64,000 nucleotides of DNA from Rhodamnia argentea (taxonomy: Eukaryota; Streptophyta; Magnoliopsida; Myrtales; Myrtaceae), in contig NC_063155.1 in assembly GCF_020921035.1 (NCBI RefSeq), forward strand, positions 8,045,001 to 8,109,000, read 5' to 3'. The translations under genes were made by a program, and so were the position numbers. The notes under the pieces are model-generated. The model was given only the letters and a program-made list of their open reading frames with translations. It made no database searches and had not been told where the DNA came from. Positions 28,001 through 40,379 of the stretch are shown here, in pieces (the first letter of the stretch is position 1; each line of letters starts with the position of its first letter).

Positions 28001-31000
28001 CAGTAGAGAAAAAGATTATCTACACAAATTTGCAGATATGCTAATCCTAATATCTCCGAGGCCGAGTTGCATAAATAGAAAGTAAGAGGTCAGGTTACCA
28101 CATAGGCTAGAAAAATGCTAGACAGCACCAAAGTTCAGTCCAGATTAGAAATCTACGACAAGATGGTTTTTCTTCTTTAATTGCATGCGAATTTGTTGCT
28201 GCATTTTGATCACCTTACAAAAATGCAAGAACATTTAAGATGGAAAGCAATCCTCCCTGAAGCTGGTGTTTGTGCCACGGATTATTTCTGTAACCTGTGG
28301 GTAGGTTTTCCAATCGAGCAAAGAAGCTTCCAGACTGTAGAGAGCTAACTCACAAATTCAGGGCAATGCCCGCCACACATCTCAACTCGACTGGTCAACA
28401 ATACACACATGAGCCTTCGCAAGGCAGATGATTAAAAGTGAAGTTGACATAATAAGCAGGAGCAACTGTTTGCAGAGAGCTCCTCCGCTTGCGTTATAGC
28501 AACAATAGTATGACTTACTAAACTAGGTTGGCAGAGCTCACTCAAAAATAACGCAATGCTTGTCCTTGTTATCATTAGGCAGGGTTTCAAAAGGGTTATC
28601 TCTCGCTACTAACTACAACTGTCCCAGCATCACAATTAGGTCAGTCCTTGCAACTTTCATGCACCACAAGCTCAAGCTATTTGAAACAAACAATTATATC
28701 ATACTTTTCCATGTGAATTTTGACATCCCTTCACCACTTTCTATTGGAGCAAATACTATAGAATCAACCTACTTATACTAAACAGCTTCTTTTTGTATAG
28801 TACAACGAATGGGCTTGAAATAAAACAATCAGTTAACTGGGTAAGTACTATTTACTATGACTAACTTACCATGAGCCTGTATCGGGGCTCAAAAATGTGA
28901 AGATGATACTTCTGGCAAGGGATAACGACATCCATCACGAAAAGAGGCACCAAATCAACTCCTAAATATGTAAGACTTTCATGCTCTGCCTTCCTCTCAG
29001 CATATTCCTCTGGAAAGTTCTTTTGTATAATGTTGTTGAGTGTCACACTGATAAAAGAAAAATGCACATTTGGAGTCACATTACCAATTAATTCAAGGAC
29101 ATTTTTCCCCATAAACAGGAACCCAAGGAAGAAGAACCTAAGGAAATAGTATTTCATGTGTCCAATGCAAAGATTAGAGAGGTAGCTTACCTGACAGCAG
29201 ATGTTCTAGGACTCATAAATAGAACTGTCCGGCACAATGGACATTTGTTCCCTAGCAATTGAAAAGTAGAACTTAAGAAGGCTAAAATTTACATATATGA
29301 AACATATGTAGTATAAACCATCAGTGAGAGTACAGAAAAAATGACATATTACGCACCACGATCCATAGATTGAAACAAGCATGATCGACAAAAAGAATGA
29401 CCACATGGTGTTGTGATAGGCTCATATAGTAGTTTCAAGCACAGAGTGCAATCAAAGTCATCTGTACGCTCAGGTCTTCCATGGCCTTGCCTCTCCACTA
29501 CTCTGGTCAAATTTCTCTCCAAATATTGTAGAATGGCTCGAAGAGGATTGCTGCAAATAAGCAGAACTCAATCATATCAATCATATACTTCCAAGAACCC
29601 ATGTGGGTGAGTAGCAAATTATCATGTTACCTAAAAGGATCCACCTGAAGACCAGATATTACTGTGTCCCTAGCCATTTCATACTTCTCCAACTGCCAAC
29701 AAATGAATATTAAGTGTTAGCACCACAAAAATCAGACTTCTGAGTACTCATGTAAACATACAAAGACAAGCCAAGGGCCAGCATCCTGTCAGCACTATGA
29801 AACCTAATCAGGCCAGACAACTCCACTCACATGTACAGAGCCCCTCCAATTGGTCTATCAAGTGGATATACCAGAAATTATACCTAACTAATCATCAAAA
29901 GCAGATAACAGTAACCGTTATCAAAAAGGTCACTCATGTCACCGATTTTGATTACCACAATTAAGGACACAATTAGAACAAGCCTCGAGAAGCGAGGGCT
30001 TTGAGTCGAATTCCTAGCCACATGTAGACATGAACTTGTGTGCTTACTGGAGGAGTTTTACCCAAACATAAGAGGTACTACCTAAGAGCTCCCGAGTTAA
30101 GCAAAAGTTGAGTCATAAAGTAGCTTTTACTTGAGACATTCTCAATCACTAAAAGAAAGCATAGACTTTTCTTTTTGTTTTATTCCAACCACACATAAAT
30201 CAATTGTCTATTCCCCATTTTGTGAGATCTCAACCGAGAAAATGAGAGCCACAAATAAAAGAACTTTCATATAGGGCTAACAAAACTAAAAACAATCTCA
30301 GTTGCAGACTGGTCAAAGCTCTATGATCCTTCTTTAGTTAGTCTTACTCTTCCAGCAAGCCCCGTATTTCTCTTTCTTTCTCCATCTCTCTTTTTTATCT
30401 TAAAAAAGAAATACCGGATCAATTTTAACAGGTTTTTAAAGAAGTTCAGTGTTGAGACCATGCAGTTGTACTACAGAACCCTGAGTTCTCCACATAGAAG
30501 TTGACACCACTACCGACTAACTAAAGGTTTAGACTATTAGAGAAAGGCATTGTTTTAATGATTAAATCATCCAAAATATCTTATATTTGGCAGGAACATG
30601 CATAAATTCACGAATACATATATGAATTCGTAAGCTAAATCACGAATGAAGGATGCAACATGTCTCATGCAAGTTCTGGTCAAAGCGTATTCTAACCAAG
30701 TAATGCACAAGATCATAACAAGAATAAAGAACACCTCCCAGATGCATCCCAGAATGAATAATAAGCAACATAAAATCTATATGTTGTCCCAAGGATAATG
30801 CAAATAGGGGATGAATCCGTCCCTTGGGTACTTTAAAACTGAGGGAAAGGAACCAGTCTTACCAATAAAAGAGTTCTGGCCTTCAAATTATATGGTCTGA
30901 CTGAAGTACTTTGGAGACTCAGTAGCTTCTCAGCATCCTTTAAGGCAAGCTGAATCGATAACATACAGTACTAGGTTAGAACTCTACGACGATCCTATTG

Positions 31001-33438
31001 TTAAGAAGGAAACACGAGAGCAAGATATACTTCTGCATGTATTGTAGGATCCAGCCCATTCAACGCCCTATATTCAGAGTCTGACGGATTTCTGAGTTTC
31101 AAGAATTGGCTAATCCTGAGCAGAAAGAAACCCTTTTCAGATTCACAAATTTGACAAAGTTGTCCAGAAGTCATCAATAAATCTGATATAAATGCCATGA
31201 GAATCAATATACGACATTGAGCAACCATGTTTGAGGAAGTAACATAACGAAACAAATAAGAACTATGGAAGAAAGGTAGGACAATAACCTTATATAAGCA
31301 GCACATCGGTTTCCAAGAATGACAGGATCATTGGGTTTGATATTGTTTGCCCTTGAGTAGTAATTGATCGACTGCCAAAGAGAATGAAAAAATTAGTTGG
31401 TGAAAATAAAGAATAGGACAGAAACTGCATACCATAACGATCTGTGGCATCAGAGAGCCTACTTTTTCAGTGCATTCTGAATACAGGATCAAATCAATGG
31501 TTTAAGGGGTACAGCCAATTAGATTTAGGTGCTCTGGCCAAGAACATTATCAGATTTAGGTACCATCGAAGGCATCATTTCAGCTGCTACCTCTCAAAAC
31601 TAGTCTGACAAAGATGCAGCTTATATTCTCATATTGAGTTATAAGAAAGAAGCTGAAAACATGATTTTTGATATCATCATCGACCAATATAGTGTGGATG
31701 GCACATAGCAAAGCAGTGTATCATAGTGGAAACTGAGATGAAGACTTTTTTTTTTTTTTGCTTTGCAAACAATGTCAAGAAAACCTTGAACATCATGCAC
31801 TCCAACTGAAACAAGCAAGAAATATTGTATAGTGCAATGCAAACATCATGTCGAGAAGTGCATTACAATCCAAACCGAACAAAGTGATGATTGACATGCA
31901 AGGAAGGATGTCTTTGTCCTCACAAGAAACAAGCAATAATGAGGTTATCCTAAATAACTAAGACAACCTCCTTGGATATGAATCACTATGATCAACTAGC
32001 AATTAACAGGTTAATTTTCTATTGTGTGGTCTGTTTGCCAACACAATCCGATAATAACTCAAGTTTCACGTGAAAAAATAAGACTCCAAACCAGATAACT
32101 ATCAAACTAGGGCATAAGCAATGATAGATATAAGCACTGCCGTTACCGGGAAAGAATATGCAAAACAAAGACAGAAACAATAAAGAAGCAGCTGAGCAAC
32201 TCTCGAACCTGTTCAAATGATGCAAGACGATTCTGCCGAAATGTTTGGTTTCCATTTTGCACAAGATCAAAGACATGACTGAACCTGTCCCAAGGCAGTG
32301 ACCCTTCACCCTCATTTGCCTGCAAATCTGATTAAAATAAACTTCTTTGTAGATTGAAACAAAATTTCAAAATGCACAGTGCCATATACTTAGGAATGCC
32401 AACAAAAAGAAAGAATTATCTTTCTGTAGTGCTTGATGAGACCTGAAGAAATGAGGACTGCTTCAGTAACCAAAATGACTATTTTGCTATGCAGGTTTCA
32501 GTGAAGAACTAAAGAGGAGACAATTGTCAAATATTTTATCAAGTCCTTCTTTCCCGCTATTCGAACACCAACTAGTCTAGCTATAGTCCTGAAATCCAGT
32601 GCAATGTTGATAGACACTTGTCATTAGAAGAAATTGGTCAGATTAGTATTCCTGTTCAAATGGAGTACCAACAACTCAAGTTGACTAGTAGCAATGAAGA
32701 AAAAAGAACACCGTAGTCTCAGTTGCCTCCCCTCGTTCTTCCTCGAAATCCTCAACACCCAGGAAATGATAATGAGATATAACAAAAATAGAAGCACAAA
32801 GCAAGAAAAACCAACCGATTCTCTTGTCATTTGACTACATTATTCTCCGATACCAAACACGTTTAACTGAATACAAACAAAAAGAGCCAAGTTTGAAGAT
32901 GATGAAGAGAAAAAACACTCTTATTTAAAAAAAAAACGTGGAAGAAATATTAGATTGGTCTTTGTCAAGTGCACGAGGGTCTCAGAGACAGACTTCTTGT
33001 TTTCTCAGATCAATAAGAGTTCGAAAGCTGAGGTATTCCCAATTACAAATTCCATGGCAGAAGAGCAGCAGAGAATTTGTAATGCAAACAATCTGTAGGA
33101 AGTTTTCAAAATGGAGCATTCTAGCCATGCAACAACAGCAAATTCTTCTCTTCTCTTCCTGTCTATTCACGGCAATGTAACGAAAAGGAACGGAATGAAC
33201 CAACCCTTTCCATCTCCAGAAAAACAGGAAAACCCGCGACTGAACTCCAAGTCACATCACACCTATGCAACATTTTCACTCCAAAGGGATTCACAAAAAA
33301 AAGACTAGGAATGGCGTTCGATCACTTCATGTAAAAACGAAGAAGAACAGATCAAACCAAACTAACCCAGATGTAGTCTTCGACATCTTCGACCCCTTCA
33401 AGACCCAGAAACCCAGAAGACGATTCTTCACCAGACAT
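22093..33438 (-). CDS. TPR-RING-LON domain protein (LONRF-like, At1g18660 type), probable E3 ubiquitin ligase
   Basis: Eighteen exons, in transcript order: 33438-33367, 32319-32209, 31371-31289, 31115-31031, 30949-30863, 29692-29631, 29550-29357, 29251-29191, 29047-28870, 27990-27952, 27836-27775, 27595-27559, 26978-26929, 26839-26770, 24406-24331, 23307-23228, 23150-23082, 22152-22093. Every junction has GT-AG signals and keeps frame, giving 491 residues, close to the ~486 I recall for At1g18660. After a short acidic start ([12 protein letters not shown]), residues 25-165 resemble TPR ([46 protein letters not shown]). A C3HC4 RING lies at about 201-243 ([17 protein letters not shown]). A LON substrate-binding-like domain runs from about 270 ([28 protein letters not shown]) to the end ([15 protein letters not shown]). 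No AAA or protease part is present, as in animal LONRF proteins. A RING E3 role is inferred from the domain; the plant substrate is unknown to me. Confidence 0.9.
25195..25280. repeat. 43 bp tandem duplication in intron
   Basis: Two units, 25195-25237 and 25238-25280, both starting gtgcaatgattcctc and differing at about three positions. They lie in the 2.4 kb intron 14 of the RING-LON gene. Confidence 0.85.
25935..26184. repeat. 125 bp tandem duplication in intron
   Basis: gaagttgttccaactta starts at 25935 and again at 26060, and the ~100 bases after each are nearly identical through ctactcgagcta. Also in intron 14 of the RING-LON gene. The two units differ by a few substitutions and a short indel, so the duplication is fairly recent. 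Confidence 0.8.
27181..27300. repeat. intronic repeat, copy 1 (partner at 30348-30470)
   Basis: Starts ctcttccagcaagccccgta and ends near gaccatgcaattg. A diverged copy in the same orientation lies 3.2 kb away in another intron of the same gene. No terminal inverted repeats are evident. Confidence 0.65.
27874..27921 (+). mobile_element. TTTGACC-poly(A) micro-insertion with perfect 15 bp target-site duplication
   Basis: The 15-mer agatggactagacag is at 27874-27888 and again at 27907-27921. Between are only tttgacc and 11-12 A. It lies in the intron between RING-LON exons 10 and 11 and is the cleanest example in the window. Confidence 0.75.
30348..30470. repeat. intronic repeat, copy 2 (partner at 27181-27300)
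   Basis: Begins with the same 28 or so bases as the partner and keeps alignment through ggatcaattt and gagaccatgcagttg with several substitutions and small indels. Confidence 0.65.
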
Positions 33439-36400
33439 TTGAAACAACCCACTTTCTTCCAACAAAAAAATCTCTCCAACCCAAGAATCGACGACCCCCT
33501 CGGACTCAAGAGAACAACAAAGGAGGAGAGGGGGCGGCGCCTTATCTTGAAACGGAGGAAATAAATGCGGGCAGCGTCAATGGCATCGCGGTGTTCGTTC
33601 TTGCGTCCTTCGTGCGTTCGCGGACCAGTATTGAATACGTGTTTCGCTAGACGTCGCTCAAAAAATCAAACCCAAAATGTACACACTTCCCCTGTTTTTA
33701 TTCTCTCTCCCTCTCTCTCTCTTCCCTTCCTTTCTATCCATGTAAAGCAGAGAAGAGGTGGGGTTTGATGGGGACTGACAACGAAGACAGAAGAGGATCG
33801 TGTGGCCCTCAAATGGAAAAATCTCCTCGGACAGGGTTTGGCTCTTTGCACGATATCGCTTGCTTTCGCTGCTTTGCCTGCAGAGAATTTTCCCTGGTGC
33901 GTGAAATGTTACGGACAATTTTAATGGCAGTTCTAGACAGAAGCTGAACGAGAGAGCCGGAGAGAGTGTTTACACGGGGGACCCCCTTTTTCTTTTTCTT
34001 TTTCTTTTTTCTTTTTTCTTTTTTTATTTTTGCCTTCAATTTTTGTATATTCTTATTTTATTATATTGGTGTTATTTGGATATTGAAGATGCGGCACGTG
34101 CGGGATTTTCTTGATTTTTAGATCAAACGCAAGAACGTTTTTATTTCATCATTGCGATTTAAATGTCCTCGTTTATATGGTGCGTTTTGATTTATTCTAG
34201 CTGACGATGTTTTTTTCTCGTCGCAAATATCCGAGCACACAAGCAACGCCGCTCGCCGATTTGAGTGTCGCCACGTGATCTTGTCCGAATTTTCTGTTAA
34301 CTGTTTCGAGATCGACTGGATGTGAACCCCATCGACAAGCTAGATAGGGCTATTCCTGAGCTATTTATGGTTGATATTTGCCAAACCAAGTGATTATTCA
34401 CGGATTATCAAACACCGTATAAAAGAACCCAGAGTCAAACAACTTGAACACTTACTAATTTTATGGGTAATTAGGGGAGGCAATTAAGATCATACTCGTC
34501 AAGATTCCCCCCATCAAATGCTTTTTCTTTTCTTTGTCTTTTTTTGCCTTCTCCTCATTGATTTCTTCATCGCCGAAAAAGTTTTTAACGAACAAAATCG
34601 CAGAATATTTGTCTATGGAGGAATCCTTCACATCTTAATGTATTTTTACAGTTTATCGAGTGAGTTAAAGATTCCATGGTCCGCCCTTTCTCGCATATGA
34701 CTTTTTATCCCGAAAAAAAAAAAAAGCGGAAGAAATATGATAATTTTCCCCTAATTTTGGGGAAATTTAATGCTAAATTTGGGCATGCAAATCCAATTTA
34801 CATTGTTCAATCATTATATAAAAGCTTAAGGCAATGGCCTTTGGGGTGGAGACAGAAGAGGGAGTAGGAAGTGAAACGACATTTGGCCGTCCCCGGAAGT
34901 TCGTACAGTCAAAAACGGCAAGCCGTTGAGGCCAAGAGAGGCGCTCACCTCCCTACAAACACCAAGTGACAAAACTGCCCCTCTGTCTATTTCTCTGTTT
35001 CCTATGCTTTTGTTATTGTCATGATGGCCTTGAATTGAAGAATGACAACAATGCGACCAAAACTTAGTCAACCCTTCAGCCCGCCCAGTGAAGAGAGAAA
35101 GTCAAACCACTGGGTAAGTCGGAGTTTACAATGATCAATGTGCCACAATTCATCGCACCTCCTCAAATGGGACGTCTCAGGTCGAGATCTCATGCCTAGA
35201 TCCGAATTCGATTAGTAAAAAGTCAAACGGCAATCAATGAGGACGTACATGAAAAATCCCAACATCCCACGATAAGGATACGGAAAATCCGACATCCTGT
35301 CTATTTTTTCGAGGCATATAGTTCACGAGACACCATTTCATATGATGCGAACTTTCATCTCCTACTAACACTGACCATTTTGACGAACCATGAACCCCGC
35401 TGCTCTCTGCATTCTAGGAGCAGAGCAAGCAAAAATCCACGCAGGGCCCGACTTTTCCAGATGCCCAGCACCGGCCCTAAAGTCGAGCGCAGCGATAAGC
35501 CAAATGGGTGATTACCGCGTCGAATCCTGCGGAGCCCACGGCAGAAAAGGGCATAGGATGCCAATTGTAGGAAGAAGCAATGCGTGTTTGCAAGAGGTCC
35601 ACGTTAATTGGGTGGGTGGATCTACCTAACTCTAATCTTTTTTACATTATCCAAAGTTTGACTACAGCCGCAGAAGTCAACCATCATAATTTTTTTCACT
35701 CAAAATATATAGAAAAGAAAAGGAATGTTCCCTTGTAATTTTCCATGATGTCCTCATCTGCCACTTGGACAACGTACATGACACGGATCTCATGTCCCCG
35801 CTCAATACGAGAGAAGTACGCAGTTCTTGCGCCCTGCCCTTGTCGTCTTGTTTGCAATTGGACAAGCGTTAAAGAGTTGAATTGACTGGACTTCACTGAA
35901 AAAAAGAAAAAAGAAAAAGAAATTAGTAAATAATTTTAAAATAATAGAAATTTACATTTGACCAGGAAGTATATCTAGCTTTGTAAGGAGTGGTGGCTAT
36001 TATTCCAGTGATTGATGCCACAATAACTACATGACAAAAGGAAATGGACGACGAGGTTTTTTTTTTTTTTGGCAAAATGAAGCGATCGATCTATTGAATT
36101 ATAGTCCGAAAATCACCCGCCTCTATGGAATCAGAAACGGCGCGTGCATTTCTGCCCAATGACGTTGCTGATGGCCAAAGGACGACTCCCGCCTTTCTAA
36201 GACGTAGATTCACGCCTTATTCTTAATCGAACGATCTAGAGGAGGAAGAAATCACTTAACCAAAAGAGGGAGGGATATGACTCGAACGGTCTTTCCTAAT
36301 TAATGCGGGAAACCCCGATAAGTTTGACTTTCAAGACCTACCCCCTTCTTTAATCTTTACTTAGATCGCGATTAAGGACTTTGGAACATCTAAGCTTGGA

Positions 36401-36542
36401 TTAACCTTAATCAATGGCCTTTTGCTAGTGGTCCTCTCTATTTCCACGGTTGATGGCCGTGACCACAAGCATACAACAATGTAAGGTCAGAATTGTCGAA
36501 ACGAGAATCTCCTCAATGAAATTTTTTAACCCAAAAAAATTA
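33439..36542. other. RING-LON leader and upstream intergenic DNA
   Basis: The RING-LON leader contains a CT/GA tract at about 33700-33730 (GA on the coding strand). A (CTTTTT)n-like run is at 33985-34030. CACGTG words occur near 34094 and 34274. From 34.4 to 36.5 kb no gene is recognised; short open frames there, including GC-richer stretches around 35390-35630, show no family resemblance. Confidence 0.4.
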
Positions 36543-36810
36543 AAAATTCAAAGTAAATTTGTTCATGACAAAAAACAAATAAAATAAAATTTTAGAAAAA
36601 AAATAGCCGCCACATAATTTGGGTTTTAATCCGTATCGTGCGGCCTTTTCGAATCCTCTGTGGCGCAAAACGACGTTGGATTTGTCCGTCCCTTTGTCCC
36701 TAGGGTTCAAAAGCAAATGGAGCTTGTTGAATACCCCATTGAATACGGGGCTAATTCCTCATAGATATTTTCTTTTTAAAAAAATTTTTAAATTGAATTT
36801 ATTTAGAAAG

Positions 36811-37320
36811 ATTAATATCATGAAAAATCCCAAATTGATACACTAGTGACAAATTTTTTCCAAACTATTTTTTTTACCAAGAAAAACTCTAAACCGGTAC
36901 AGTTGTGACAAATTTAACCTAAACTTTTTTTTTTACCACTAAAAACCCCGAACTAGCACACCTATAATAAATTTATCCTAAAAAATTTTTTTTTATTCCG
37001 AAAAACCACTAAACCGATACACCCGTAACAAATTTGCTCTCCGTTAAATTGGATTAATACTACGAAAATTTTCAAACCGATACACCGGTGACAAACAAAG
37101 GTAAAAACCCCAAGTTAATACACCCGTCAACTGCCACATATCATACAACTTAGCAAAATAACGGTTAGATTTAACGAAAACTAACAAAGGGTAAATTATA
37201 TATTGGTTTCGGGTAAACTTATCACAAATGTACCGTTTTAAGGTTTTTTTATGGTAAAAAATAATAATTTGGATACATTTGCCATATGTGTATCGGTTTG
37301 GGGTTTTTCGTGGTATTAAC
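36811..37320. mobile_element. inverted-repeat (MITE-like) element built of ~62 bp sub-repeats
   Basis: The left end, 36811-36856, starts attaatatcatgaaaaatcc. The right end, 37320 back to 37275, reads gttaataccacgaaaaaccc. They match at about three of four positions over 46 bases. Inside the left arm a ~62 bp unit containing aaaccgatacac and gacaaattta words repeats four to five times; the right arm carries about two inverted copies. The matching point in copy B (40591-40638) lacks it, so it inserted after the duplication or was lost there. Target duplication not resolved. Confidence 0.65.
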
Positions 37321-38100
37321 ACTATCGAGAAAGAATTTCCAATTTTTGATGCACTATTTTTCTCTTAACATAAATAATTTTGTACTGAGTATGTTTGAAA
37401 AATGGTGGGAGACCCTCATTAACAAAAATTTCAATAATGTCTGGCTTAGCTCAAGAGTTTGCCACTCTTCATATTTTAAGCTTCCAGTTTTTTTTTTTTT
37501 TTATACATTTCAATGGATAAATTACTATGTTTCGCTCATTCTTGAATAACCAAGGTTCATACATCGAAATTCAAATGACGTCTCGGGCATCTATGTTATT
37601 ACGAGAGATGATAGGATAGAAGAGGAGCGGAGAAATTGAGGATATTGGTATAAGAACCACATTAACCATAAGTCATTAATAAAATAAATGGTCCGCGAAC
37701 TTTGATTCAATGTGTGATATTATTCTTCAACTTTTTTAAATTTGTGCAATGTAGTCCTCTGAGTTTTGATCTAACGTACAACGTAGTTCCTAAATTTTTA
37801 ATATGATTAATGTAGTTCTTGAATTACCGGCAAATATTCTATACAGTTTTTAAATTATATGAAAATATTTAAAAATTAAGGAACAACATCAAATTCCGGA
37901 TCAAAGTCAGAATCCATCCTTTGAGCGCCGAACGCTCAAGCCAATCATGCACCAAGACAGTCGCAAAAGGAGTCGAAGTAATCCCGAGAAGAGATTGCGT
38001 GTCGTGACTCTTTCGCCCGCACACGGCGGGATTTATGCCAGGGTTCTCCTCCACGGGGTCAATGGAAGTCAACGGCAAAGGGTTGACTTGCGTCCATGTC

Positions 38101-38122
38101 TCTCTCTCTCTCTCTCTCTCTC
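38101..38122. repeat. CT microsatellite
   Basis: Perfect (TC)n tract inside the block that is present only in copy A of the duplicated segment. Confidence 0.85.
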
Positions 38123-38874
38123 TTTTTCCTTAACTTGGCTCCACGTTAGATAGAGCCAGACATTGGGCAAATGGGAGTTTTGAGCGAAACGACATCGGAG
38201 GCGGCCGTTTGTGCTCTGTCCCGTTCGGCATTTGCAGTCCATGAAACGACAGAACCTCCGTGCAGTTTAAGAAAAGAGAGAAGACAGCACAACAGCAACA
38301 GCAGCAGCAGCAGGCGGCTCTTGCAATAACTCCAATAAGGCCGAAAACGAAAAGGATCTGCGCCAAACGCAGGCCCGTCTCGCGCGTTCCTTCTAACAAA
38401 GGGTAATTCTAGAGATGATTTCTAAACTTTAACACAATATATAATGCGGTGTTCAATTTTTTAATTTGTTCGATATAATTTATGAACTTCAGTTTACTAT
38501 GCAATATCGTCCTTAAATTTGTAATAAGTTCAATATAAACTTTTAATACATATTCAATCTAGTCCCTAAATTACATGAAATTATTTAATGTTGTCTCTAA
38601 ACTTAAATTGATGGAAGAACAATATTGAACATTTTTATGCGATTCATGGATGAAATGGAATGTGTATAAAAAATTCAAGAACCATACTGAATACATTAAA
38701 AGTTCGAGGAGCAATAACCGTGACAATAATGAATGGACTATTGTGATGTTTTGACAAAAGGCCACGGTTTCCCAGACTAAAACAGAGCTCATGAATGTTG
38801 AGACCTCCATGAAGCTCGAAAGTCTTATCTAGATAGCATCTTGGCAGCACTAGAGTAGTCAAACGGTCGGTCTA

Positions 38875-39545
38875 AATGATCCGACCCAAATTGACTCATA
38901 TAACTCATTCATGATCCATTTACTGTAAGGCAAAATTCTCAATCCACACCCCCACCCAACCTATATCCGACCCTATCCATATTGCTAAAACACTTTTATA
39001 TTTAATCAAATATAGGAAAACTTACTTTTTATAATAATTATATTGCTAAAACATTCTAAATAATATTATGCTTTATAATTTTCTAAAAAATGATTTTTTT
39101 ATTTTTTATTTTTCAATTTATTTTTTCTTTTCTTTTCTTTTTTTCTTATAAGTTCGGCAAGGGCCAACAATCCTCGTCGGCCACTATGCCACTAGGCAAG
39201 GGCCGCAAAGCTCACTCGCTACCCGTGAGGGTTTCTGGCCCTCACCTTGTGGTCAATAAGAGTCAACCGGTGACCCCAGCTAGATTTCATAGAAAAAAAA
39301 AAGTAAAAGAAAGAAGGAAAAGAAAAAAATTGACATAAAATGCAAAATTATAAAATATAAAAAAAGTGACATGTTTATGACTCACTTAAGATAGTTAGGT
39401 ATCTCATTTAGAATTCATTAAGTTGTTAAGTAACAATTTATGACATATATTAAACTTTTTTTATTAAAACTTAAAGCAACCTATTTATGACTTACACTAT
39501 TAAATGCAGGTCATATATGACTTGTAGGCTCATTTCGCATCCTCT
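38875..39545. mobile_element. candidate insertion in copy A, GC-rich core in AT-rich arms
   Basis: About 670 bp lying where copy B runs straight through (41405-41415). The centre, about 39150-39290, is GC-rich with ggcaagggcc and ggccctcacc words like the cores of plant MULE-MITEs, flanked by very AT-rich arms. Terminal repeats are not clear, so the element type is a guess and loss from copy B remains possible. Confidence 0.35.
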
Positions 39546-40379
39546 AGGCGATACAACCGTTGATGAGCTAGTCATCCAAAATTGCGTTCTCTCGAGATGG
39601 CAAACGTCGCCGAGACGCTGCATTCCCTATCTATCTCGTGCAAGTCTCGTGATATTTTCATACCTAGTTTAATGTTTAGTTGGAATAATATTAGTTAATA
39701 ACTTCCTCCAAAGTACGTAAACTTTTTCGACAATTTCCAATAGTTATCTAATGCAGTTTTCTACAATGGCAGAACTCATCGAGGACCACGAACAACGGCT
39801 ATTGATGGCCATAAATCACAACCATTCGACGCAAGACGGCGGTTGGTTGGCGGATATATCGATCGGATGAAATGGATTTGGTTAAGTGTTGGATGCATGG
39901 AGGAAAGGAGATGAAGTGAGAATGCAGATGGAAGACAAATGTATCGATTGAAGGCTCAAGTCGGTGGCACTCAAAGAGTTATAGGTGCCTACGGATAAAT
40001 TCGGCGTGCGATCAAGGGAATTAAAGTTATGAAGATGAGGTCATAACCATCATCAGAAAATTAAATACTTACTGTTAGGATACACGTGTGAATTGTATTA
40101 GAGAAATCGCACAGCGGATAATTGATGTGGTGTGGAGTAAAATAGCATAGTTAGCCCTCTTTTTTTGGTGAACTTTGTTGGGCTCCTTTTGTTCCGTATG
40201 TTTAGCAAAAACAAATATGTATATGTTGTAAACAGATCGCTAATTAACGCTAGATTCGCTACTCAAATTCAATTCATGTCCGAATTACCACTAAACCTGT
40301 TTGACCCAAAAAAAAAAAAAAAACAAAGAGCAATCTTTGATTTTACGATTTTGGACAACTGCCGAAAAGAGAATCTACT

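Larger units (their letters stand above)
36543..39670. repeat. collinear duplicated segment, copy A (expanded)
   Basis: Blocks match copy B (40380-41520) in the same order and orientation: 36604-36766 with 40427-40591 (shared aaatggagcttgttgaatac and cgaatcctctg); 37334-37390 with 40638-40690; 38227-38398 with 40753-40910 (shared gcatttgcagtccatgaaac); 38785-38870 with 41322-41410 (shared tcttatcta and gcatcttgg); 39560-39670 with 41408-41520. Copy A has extra DNA at about 36811-37320, 37395-38220 and 38875-39545. Non-coding as far as seen. Confidence 0.7.

Noticed and set aside
30000-30030. Words resembling tRNA B-boxes (ttcgaattcc type) here and near 41298
   Set aside because: No matching A-box or cloverleaf could be drawn, so no tRNA gene is called.
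36056-36071. Poly(T) run flanked by loosely similar bases
   Set aside because: The flanks match too poorly to be called a target duplication; simple slippage is enough.
40302-40321. TTTGACCC-poly(A) run proposed as another micro-insertion
   Set aside because: No flanking duplication could be found, so it is not counted with the six, although the head fits.
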